DNA of 24,136 nucleotides from positions 1 to 24,136 of the IMG/VR virus record IMGVR_UViG_3300044998_000647. One strand, written 5' to 3'. The notes beneath the pieces were generated by a model. It had not been told where the DNA came from. It worked only from the letters and a program-made list of their open reading frames with translations, and made no database searches. This document shows, in pieces, positions 8,152-13,746 of this stretch (its first letter is position 1; every line of letters begins with the position of its first letter). Source of the DNA: a virus. The position numbers were made by a program, and so were the translations under genes.

Positions 8152-8200
8152 CAGGCATCTATCCGTAGACCTACCCGGTGCGGGAGCGAGTTGACGCAAG
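8152..8200 (-). promoter_or_regulatory. Repeated promoter-like element, copy A (before the head operon)
   Basis: This copy matches 19476-19524 at 40 of 49 positions. The core GTAGACCTACCCGGT (8165-8179) and GTTGACGCA (8190-8198) are exact, with the same 25-base offset between their starts. On the minus strand this gives CAAC, 19 bases, then GTCTAC, about 42 bp before the first gene of the head operon. A purine-rich stretch (8199-8220) lies upstream in the direction of transcription. Confidence 0.65.
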
Positions 8201-8232
8201 GGGGGGAGGGAAAACAGGAGATCGTGGTACAT

Positions 8233-8427
8233 CTAGCAATCCCGACTGCGCGGCACGGCGGGCACAGCCTCGAACGTGACGACCTTGCGTCCGCAGTGGC
8301 GGCAGACCTTCCGTCGGCGGATGCGGCCGTCACGGAGCGGCTCCGTGTGCGTGGTGTGGAAGTGCCGGCATCCGCACCGGGGGCATTGGATGCCCAGGTC
8401 CTCCCGCTTGGCCCGTGCCGCGCTCAT
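8233..8427 (-). CDS. 64-aa zinc-ribbon protein
   Basis: The protein starts MSAARAKREDLG and has two cysteine pairs: CPRCGC (residues 15-20) and CRHCG (about 46-50), with HFHTTHTEPLRDGRIRRRK between them (key His and Arg residues). The pattern recalls the zinc ribbon of NrdR and of small phage activators of the Ogr type, though it is not clearly either. It starts by an ATGA overlap with the terminase stop. A nucleic-acid-binding role is likely. Its presence downstream of the terminase in the same unit suggests late-gene control or packaging support; this is inferred. Confidence 0.75.
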   Translation of the reverse strand: MSAARAKREDLGIQCPRCGCRHFHTTHTEPLRDGRIRRRKVCRHCGRKVVTFEAVPAVPRSRDC

Positions 8428-9701
8428 CGCCGGCTCCTCCGCTGCATCGCGGCGAAGCTCACGCGCTCGCGCTTCGCGGGGGCGGTGCCGGCGGTGCCGA
8501 AGAGGACCGCGCCCTGCATCGACGCCGCCACGGCGCAGCCGACCAGGCAGTCCAGCCAGTGGTTGTCGCCCCGCTCGGGACGCTGCTTCCACTCGTCCAC
8601 CGTCCGGCCGCGGCCTTCGGTCTTCACCCGGTACTCGGCGGTGAGGTGTTCCCCGAAGAGGCGGTGCGGCTCGGGTTTGTCGCCGAAGAGGGACAGGCAG
8701 CCCCGGTCGCCCATCGGCACGGCCAGCCTGGCGTGGACGAACGACTTCCAGTAGTTGGTGTCGTACAGCCCGTGGCGGACGGCCCGCTTGCCGTGGACGT
8801 TGGGGATGCGCCAGTTGTGCCCGACGCGGTCGCCGGGCCGGCGCTTGTACTCGCTGAAAGGCTGGCTCGAGGCGCCCACGAACCGTCCGTGGCTCGGCAT
8901 GACCACGGAGGCGTGGACCGACTGCCGGCAGAACTGGTAGACGACGTCCGTGGCCGAGCCCCAGTTGGCGTCGATCAGGCAGCGCTCGATCCGCAGCTCG
9001 GCCCCGTCGTCCCGACGCCAGCCCCGGCCGAGAAGGTTGGCGGTCAGCGACTCCAGGCCGGCGTAGATCGCTCCCTCCAGCCCGCTGGCCTTGGTCACGG
9101 CCGCGAGCGTCAGGCGGGCGTCGCGGAGGGTGAAGTACGGCCGCTTCTGGTCGGGGAACGTGCCGTAGTCGAGGACGTAGCCGGTGAAGTCGTCCTCCCA
9201 GGCCGCCACGACGTAGAAGAGCAAGTTGGCCTGCACGTCGATGAAGGCCGTCAGGTGGTTGCAGCCGACCGGCACCTCCCCGCGCTTCATCCGGTTGAGC
9301 TTGCCGGCGATCTGGTCCGCGGTCAGCTCGTCGGCGCCGGCGGCCTCCTCGGGGAGCGGCTCGTTCTGGTACTCGGCGAAGAAGGCGGCCTCGTCCTGCA
9401 GCTTCAGGTTCATCGCGTGCTGGACGGCCGACAGCTCGTCGTGGTTGAACCGCTCGGGCCAGGCGATGACCGCGCCCGCGTCCATCGCGTCGCGGTTGGC
9501 CCGGTAGAACTCCGTGGCCTCCTCGCCGGCGTTGCCCCGCCGCAGGCTGTCGGCGCGCAGCTCGGCGTACTGCTGCCAGAGCTTCTCGTTGGCCGGGAAC
9601 GAGTAGACCATCTTGGTCCGCTCGCCGTTCCACTCGGGGTGCTTGTCGCGGTCGAGGATGTTGTCGGCCATGTCGCCCGGCCGGATCACGGTGCAGGGCA
9701 T
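8424..9701 (-). CDS. Large terminase subunit, nuclease part, downstream of the amber codon
   Basis: This 425-aa segment is the second half of a GpA-like terminase and lies in the same frame as the ATPase part above. FIDVQANLLFYVVAAWEDDF holds the first conserved Asp of the RNase-H-like nuclease. RCLIDANWGSATDVVYQFCR and NHWLDCLVGCAVAA hold further acidic residues at the expected spacing. The first ATG after the TAG is at 9701, which loses 26 conserved residues; no good ribosome-binding site is seen there (GGGAAGAAG lies 12 or more bases away). The nuclease would cut concatemeric DNA into heads. Its stop overlaps the zinc-ribbon gene (ATGA). The nuclease motifs look intact, so decay is recent if it is decay at all. 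Confidence 0.85.
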   Translation of the reverse strand: MPCTVIRPGDMADNILDRDKHPEWNGERTKMVYSFPANEKLWQQYAELRADSLRRGNAGEEATEFYRANRDAMDAGAVIAWPERFNHDELSAVQHAMNLKLQDEAAFFAEYQNEPLPEEAAGADELTADQIAGKLNRMKRGEVPVGCNHLTAFIDVQANLLFYVVAAWEDDFTGYVLDYGTFPDQKRPYFTLRDARLTLAAVTKASGLEGAIYAGLESLTANLLGRGWRRDDGAELRIERCLIDANWGSATDVVYQFCRQSVHASVVMPSHGRFVGASSQPFSEYKRRPGDRVGHNWRIPNVHGKRAVRHGLYDTNYWKSFVHARLAVPMGDRGCLSLFGDKPEPHRLFGEHLTAEYRVKTEGRGRTVDEWKQRPERGDNHWLDCLVGCAVAASMQGAVLFGTAGTAPAKRERVSFAAMQRRSRR

Positions 9702-9779
9702 GATGCCCGAGATCTTCTTCCCTGGCCCGGCCAGGCCGAGGACCGCCCCGGCCAGGATGCTCTCGCGGGTGGCGCACTG

Positions 9780-10691
9780 CTACAGGCTCCTCGCCGATTC
9801 GTCGGTTTGCGGGTCATCGAGGACGACCAGCGTCGGGCGGACGGTCCTGCCGTCGGCCCGCTTGTACTTCATCCCGCGGATGCGGCCGGTGATCCCCGCG
9901 ACCTTGATAATCGCCCCGCTCGCCTTGCTCTGGGGGATCGTCGACAGCACGATCTCCCTGGCCGTCCAGCCGATGTGGGTGCGCTCGCCTTTGTACAGCT
10001 GGCCGTTGCAGCGGTTGGCGATCCCGTCGAGGCACTGGATCGGGTAGACGACCTCGGGGAAGTCCTCCAGGAGCAGGTCGTTGCCGTCCAGCTCCATCTT
10101 GATGGAGTCGAGCATGTCCATCGCGTGGCCCTCGTCGGAGCCGATCAGGCACACGAACTCGCGGTGCCCGTAGAGCACGGCCCAGATGCAGGCGCACTCG
10201 CAGATGGTGCTCTTCCCCGAGCCGCGCGGCATGGCCAGGGCGAACAGGCCGCCGCGCAGCACCGCCTGCTCGATCCGGGCGATCACTTTCAGGTGGTCGC
10301 GGGACCAGGGCAGGTGGAACGTGAGTGGGAAGTACGTCTCGCAGAAGTAGCGGAAGTCGGACGCCGCCTTCTCCTTCCTCTCGCCGTTGACGACAGCCGG
10401 CAGCTCGCCGATGTCCCGGCCCGCCAGCGACAGCGCGATGTTGCGGGCGCGGGCGCGCCCCTTGAGGACCTCGTAGGGGTCGCCCGCCGGCTCGGGCTTC
10501 GGGGCGTGCCGCAGCTGCACCAGCCAGGCGACGTAGCGCAGGAGGTCCACGTGCCGGGCGTCGCCGATGCGCAGCCCGGCCCGGCTCCGATGGCGGTGGA
10601 GCTGCCGCTCGTTGATCACCTCGCCCAGCGGCGTGGAGTTCAGCAGGCGGCACAGCTCGCTCGGTCGCAGGCGCCGGGGGTCAATCGCCAC
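9780..10691 (-). CDS. Large terminase subunit, ATPase part, ending at an in-frame amber codon
   Basis: Residues 1-60 form a small DNA-binding-like domain similar to the 73-aa neighbour. The packaging ATPase follows, with Walker A PRGSGKST (155-162) and Walker B LVVLDDPQ (288-295). The frame stops at TAG 9780-9782, just after DDPQTDESARSL, in the middle of a conserved region. Past the TAG the same frame continues QCATRESILAGAVLGLAGPG and runs into the nuclease part. With the TAG read through, the protein would be about 755 aa, a normal GpA-like terminase with an extra N-terminal domain. Translation starts at GTG 10691. Either the gene is newly broken, or the codon is read through, or there is a sequencing error. 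Confidence 0.85.
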   Translation of the reverse strand: MAIDPRRLRPSELCRLLNSTPLGEVINERQLHRHRSRAGLRIGDARHVDLLRYVAWLVQLRHAPKPEPAGDPYEVLKGRARARNIALSLAGRDIGELPAVVNGERKEKAASDFRYFCETYFPLTFHLPWSRDHLKVIARIEQAVLRGGLFALAMPRGSGKSTICECACIWAVLYGHREFVCLIGSDEGHAMDMLDSIKMELDGNDLLLEDFPEVVYPIQCLDGIANRCNGQLYKGERTHIGWTAREIVLSTIPQSKASGAIIKVAGITGRIRGMKYKRADGRTVRPTLVVLDDPQTDESARSL

Positions 10692-10902
10692 GGCCCATCT
10701 CCTTCAGCAGCCAGGCGGAGTAGTGGACCAGGTTGATCGTCCCGTCCGCGTTCGCGGGCGCGCCGGCGGCGAGGTCGGCCAGGAGCATCTCCGCGGTGAC
10801 CGGCTGGCCGCCGACCCGCGTGAGCAGCCGGGCGGCGTTCGCCACGGTCAAGGCGTTCGGGTTCAGGCCCGCTGCGGGCGTCGCTTCGTGGTCTTCGGCC
10901 AT
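10681..10902 (-). CDS. 73-aa small-terminase-like DNA-binding protein
   Basis: This is the first gene of the packaging operon, with GGGGGCGGG before its ATG. It overlaps the large terminase start by 11 bases, the usual place of a small terminase subunit. The sequence LNPNALTVANAARLL, then INLVHYSAWLLKEMG, resembles the first 60 residues of the large terminase below it (LRPSELCRLL, then VDLLRYVAWLVQL), so both may share one HTH-type domain. A role in recognising the packaging site is inferred from position and this resemblance. At 73 aa it is shorter than most small terminases. Confidence 0.68.
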   Translation of the reverse strand: MAEDHEATPAAGLNPNALTVANAARLLTRVGGQPVTAEMLLADLAAGAPANADGTINLVHYSAWLLKEMGRGD

Positions 10903-10991
10903 GATCCCGCCCCCTGAAAAACCTGGAGAATTCCGGTCGAACTTGGCTTGCTGTTCTCCCGGAGCCCGAGGTAACTGTCCTGACCTGACGT

Positions 10992-11014
10992 GGCCGCGCG
11001 ACTGTCGCGAGGCC
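10992..11014. promoter_or_regulatory. Palindrome in the divergent intergenic region, possible operator
   Basis: GGCCGCGCGAC (10992-11002), a single T, and GTCGCGAGGCC (11004-11014) form an almost perfect 23-bp dyad (10 of 11 pairs). It lies in the 146-bp gap between the divergent packaging (minus) and HARE-HTH (plus) genes. A tandem CTGACCTGAC lies just before it. The site could control both directions. Confidence 0.45.
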
Positions 11015-11048
11015 GACCCACGACACCCCGCAGTACGGGAGAAGACCG

Positions 11049-11468
11049 ATGTCCGCGAAGAAGACCCCCCAGACGAAGGCTCCGAAGACCGCCAAGGCGA
11101 AGAAGGCCCCGGAGGCCGACGCCGCGCAGGCCGAGCAGGTTCAGGCCCTGCCCCCGGCCGCGGAGCCGACCCCTGAGCCGGCCAAGGCGAAGGGCAGGCG
11201 GAAGGCCAAGGCGAAGGCCGAGCCCAAGGCCAAGAAGGTCAGCGCCCTGGATGCCGCCGCCAAGCTCCTCGGCGAGGCGGGCGCGGCGATGAGCTGCAAG
11301 GAGATGATCGAGGCGATGGCGGCGAAGGGGTATTGGACCAGCCCTGGCGGCAAGACGCCCGACGCCACGCTCTACGCCGCGATCCTCCGCGAGATCACCG
11401 CCAAGGGGAAGGACGCCCGGTTCTACAAGGCCGACCGGGGCAAGTTCGCCCTGGCCAACGGCAAGTGA
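11049..11468 (+). CDS. HARE-type winged-helix protein with histone-H1-like tail
   Basis: This 139-aa protein has a long Lys/Ala/Pro-rich tail (residues 1-65; AKKTPQTKAPKTAKAKK and GRRKAKAKAEPKAKK) resembling histone H1-type tails. A HARE-HTH/HB1 winged helix follows (about 66-139): SALDAAAKLLGEAG, SCKEMIEAMAAKGYW, TPDATLYAAILREI, and GKFALANGK at the end. Proteins of this type are frequent in planctomycetes, where they are thought to bind DNA and organise or regulate it. It is the first gene of the only plus-strand unit here, set between replication and packaging, and a palindrome lies 35 bases upstream. It may condense phage or host DNA or act as a regulator. It is also a clue to host lineage. 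Confidence 0.88.
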   Translation: MSAKKTPQTKAPKTAKAKKAPEADAAQAEQVQALPPAAEPTPEPAKAKGRRKAKAKAEPKAKKVSALDAAAKLLGEAGAAMSCKEMIEAMAAKGYWTSPGGKTPDATLYAAILREITAKGKDARFYKADRGKFALANGK

Positions 11469-11478
11469 GGGGGTTCCC

Positions 11479-11655
11479 ATGACGACCAACCACCATCCTT
11501 CCGACGGCCACGACTACGACCGGGTCCAGCCCGGCAGCGAATGCCCGCGGTGCGGCGAGGACGACATCGACTCCCTCGTCTGGATCGACGACGAGCGCGT
11601 CCGCTGCGCGAGTTGTGACCACGTCTACGAACCCGGCCGGCGCGAGGACGAGTAG
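11479..11655 (+). CDS. Small 58-aa zinc-ribbon protein
   Basis: This short frame encodes MTTNHHPSDGHDY and then a four-cysteine ribbon: C22, C25 (CPRC), C43 and C46 (CASC). The C-terminus is acidic (RREDE). GAGGGGG lies five bases before the ATG, and the gene starts 10 bases after the stop of the HARE-HTH gene, so the two form one unit. The spacing of the cysteine pairs and the ribosome-binding site make a real gene likely despite the size. It may be a nucleic-acid or protein-binding accessory of its neighbour. No function is known. Confidence 0.72.
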   Translation: MTTNHHPSDGHDYDRVQPGSECPRCGEDDIDSLVWIDDERVRCASCDHVYEPGRREDE

Positions 11656-11683
11656 CCCCGCCCTTGGCCACCCGTTCGCCCAC

Positions 11684-11711
11684 GAGGCCCCAGGACGGGG
11701 CCTCTTCTCGT
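11684..11711 (+). terminator. Terminator of the plus-strand unit
   Basis: GAGGCCCC (11684-11691) and GGGGCCTC (11697-11704) form a perfect 8-bp stem with a 5-base loop, followed by TTCTCGTT. It lies between the plus-strand zinc-ribbon gene and the convergent DUF1937 gene and could also act in the other direction. The T-run is imperfect. Confidence 0.6.
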
Positions 11712-11726
11712 TGGTCGGGGTTCGGG

Positions 11727-12101
11727 TCAACTCGCCACCCCCGGCCCGACGTGGGCCAACGTGGGCGGACCGTGGGCCTCCTCCACGCCGAGAAACCGGA
11801 CCGGCTTGCCCAGCTCCCGCGCGATGCGGACCTCCGCCTGTACCCCCGCACTCTCCTTCCAGCCGTCCAGCATCAGGACCACCACCTCGTCGCACCGCTC
11901 CAGGTGGGCGCGGTCGTAGCGCTCCCAGAACCGCCAGTCGGTCGGCAGGCCGAACTCGACCAGCGGGTGGCTGTGGGCGATGGGCGAGAAGACCAGCATC
12001 CCGGCCCGCAGGAACGCGGCGACCAGGCGGCAGGCGGCGCGGAACCGCTGCTCACGCACGGTGGGGTCGGGGTGTGAGTACGGGCTGGCGAGGTAGATCA
12101 T
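11727..12101 (-). CDS. DUF1937 family protein (deoxyribosyltransferase-like fold)
   Basis: This 124-aa protein begins MIYLASPYSHPD and has FSPIAHSHP (residues 38-46), then HLERCDEVVVLMLDGWKESAGV (key residues D71, D79, G80, W81, S84, G86) and a nearby conserved Glu (E90) in VQAEVRIARELGK. This is the DUF1937 pattern, related in fold to nucleoside 2-deoxyribosyltransferases. Its ATG overlaps the methyltransferase stop (ATGA), so the two are co-translated. A role in nucleotide or modified-base metabolism next to a DNA methyltransferase is reasonable but unproven. It ends in a convergent region facing the plus-strand unit. Confidence 0.88.
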   Translation of the reverse strand: MIYLASPYSHPDPTVREQRFRAACRLVAAFLRAGMLVFSPIAHSHPLVEFGLPTDWRFWERYDRAHLERCDEVVVLMLDGWKESAGVQAEVRIARELGKPVRFLGVEEAHGPPTLAHVGPGVAS

Positions 12102-13411
12102 GCCGGCACCTCCTCGGGCGCGGCAACCCGTTCTGCCTTGCGGCCCGTGAACTTCTCCCAGCGCTGGACGATCACGTCGCAGTAGAGCGGATCCAGCTCC
12201 ATCAGGAACGCCTTGCGGCCCGTCTGCTCCGCGCCGATCAAGGTCGAACCAGACCCGCCGAACAGGTCCAGTAGGTGCTCGCCGGGCCGCGACGAGTACT
12301 GAATCGCCCGCACCGCCAGCTCGACCGGCTTCTCGGTCAGATGGACCATGTTCTGCGGGTTGACCTTCTTGACCGACCAGACATCGACGGCGTTGTTCGG
12401 CCCGAGGAAGACGTGCGCCGCGCCTTCTCGCCAGCCGTAGAAGCACCACTCGTGGTTGCCCATGAAGTCCTTGCGGGTCAGCACCGGGTGCTCCTTCACC
12501 CAGATAATCGCCTGCGAGAAGTACAGCTCGCACGCCTTCAGGACCGGCGGGTAATTGGCACAGTTGGCGTAGCCGCCCCAGATGTAGAACCCGCGGCCGG
12601 GAAGGAGCACGCGGGCGAGGTTCCCGAACCAGGCGTGCAGCATCTGCTCGAACGCCTCGTCGGAGACGAAGTCGTTGGCCAGCGGCCGGTCCTTGGCCCG
12701 CAGCTTCTTGCCAGTCGGCTTGGCCTTCTCCGGGTGCCGCACCACGTCCATCTTCTGGTGGTGAGTCGTCTCGAAGGAGGAGAGGCCGGCGGCGATGGCA
12801 TTGTTGCTCCGCGGCTCGACCTTCACGTTGTACGGCGGGTCCGTGTTGACCAGGTGGATCGCCGCGCCGCCGAGCAGCCGGTCCACGTCCGCGGGCTTGC
12901 CGCTGTCGCCGCACAGCAGGCGGTGGTCGCCAAGCAGCCACAGGTCGCCTGGTCGCGTTGTCGCTTCGTCGGGCGGCGCGGGCACTTCGTCGGGGTCGGT
13001 CAGCCCGTCCTTCACGCCGGGGTCGAGCAGCCGGGCCAGCTCGTCCTGGTCGAAGCCGAGTAGGCCCAGGTCGAAGTCGCATGCCTTCAGTTCCCCCAGC
13101 TCGATGGGGAGCAGATCGTAGTTCCAGTCCGACAACTCGGCGCTCTTGTTGTCGGCGATGCGGTAGGCCCTGATCTGCTCGGGCGTCAGGTCCGTGGCGA
13201 CGTGGACCGGCACCTTCTCCAGGCCCAGCTTCAGCGCCGCCTTGTAGCGCGTGTGGCCGACGACGATGACGCCCTCGGCGTCCACGACGATCGGCTGACG
13301 GAACCCGAACTCGCGGAGCGACGCCGCGACGGCGTCCACCGCGTCGTCGTTGACGCGGGGGTTGTTCGGGTAGGGCTTGATCTCGGACAGCTTCCGCAGT
13401 TCGATCTTCAT
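12098..13411 (-). CDS. ParB-like domain fused to DNA adenine/cytosine-N4 methyltransferase
   Basis: This 437-aa protein starts with a ParB/Srx-like nuclease-fold domain (residues 1-115): IKPYPNNPR, then FGFRQPIVVD, GHTRYKAA and LTPEQIRAYRIADNKSAE. The methyltransferase follows, with motif IV DPPY (191-194), TEKPVEL (359-365), and the SAM-binding motif I LFGGSGST (383-390). The order DPPY before FGGSGS is that of beta-class amino-methyltransferases. The start at 13411 follows GGAG at a good distance; 13 more upstream codons are open but lie before it. Such phage fusions usually modify phage DNA, against host restriction or for packaging control. No restriction enzyme gene is next to it, so it is probably an orphan. 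The target site cannot be read from the sequence. Confidence 0.93.
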   Translation of the reverse strand: MKIELRKLSEIKPYPNNPRVNDDAVDAVAASLREFGFRQPIVVDAEGVIVVGHTRYKAALKLGLEKVPVHVATDLTPEQIRAYRIADNKSAELSDWNYDLLPIELGELKACDFDLGLLGFDQDELARLLDPGVKDGLTDPDEVPAPPDEATTRPGDLWLLGDHRLLCGDSGKPADVDRLLGGAAIHLVNTDPPYNVKVEPRSNNAIAAGLSSFETTHHQKMDVVRHPEKAKPTGKKLRAKDRPLANDFVSDEAFEQMLHAWFGNLARVLLPGRGFYIWGGYANCANYPPVLKACELYFSQAIIWVKEHPVLTRKDFMGNHEWCFYGWREGAAHVFLGPNNAVDVWSVKKVNPQNMVHLTEKPVELAVRAIQYSSRPGEHLLDLFGGSGSTLIGAEQTGRKAFLMELDPLYCDVIVQRWEKFTGRKAERVAAPEEVPA

Positions 13412-13522
13412 GGCTCTCTGCTCCGTCGAAAGTTCGGACCTCGAAAACAAACTCTGCTTACCTTGGCGGCTGTTCCCGCCGCGGGGCCGGGCCGCAGAAC
13501 GGGCGGGAAGTACCTACCCGAC

Positions 13523-13736
13523 GACTTCTTGACCTTTTGCTCCCCCTCCCTCGCGTATGCGCGCGGGCGGGCCGGATTCGCCCGCGAGGGATAGGGGGTG
13601 CAAGAAGTCAAGAAGGGAGGGGAGCGGCTGAATGTCCTTGTCTCTTCGCATGTTTCGACCTCCACCTTCTTGCCGACCTTTTGACTTCTTGCTCCCCGCC
13701 CCACCCTTCTTGCACGCGCAAGAAGCCCTCTTGCGA
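13523..13736. other. Iteron-like repeats and large imperfect palindrome, candidate replication origin
   Basis: The stretch between the prim-pol and methyltransferase genes (13412-13746) has no convincing gene. It holds seven copies of CTTCTTG or its complement CAAGAAG at 13525, 13601, 13609, 13666, 13685, 13706 and 13719. Several are joined to GACC, CTTTTG and TCCCC units. An 8-bp stem (13562-13569 with 13579-13586) is the centre of a larger imperfect palindrome: GACTTCTTG at 13523 is mirrored by CAAGAAGTC at 13601, and CCCTCGCG by CGCGAGGG. A second small hairpin lies at 13717-13735. Repeats plus dyad next to the primase fit an origin. A regulatory or protein-binding region is the alternative. 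Confidence 0.5.
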
Positions 13737-13746
13737 GCCGCCCCGG

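Noticed and set aside
9780-9782. Whole-phage recoding of TAG
   Set aside because: TAG is the ordinary stop of at least five other genes in the window, so a general reassignment does not fit.
8415-10736. Long plus-strand frame opposite the terminase
   Set aside because: Same shadow effect. The minus strand has Walker and nuclease motifs.
13513-13533. Possible third copy of the promoter-like element (CCTACCCG ... CTTGAC)
   Set aside because: The second block is about 4 bases too near and the GTAGAC core is missing. Treated as chance or part of the repeat region.
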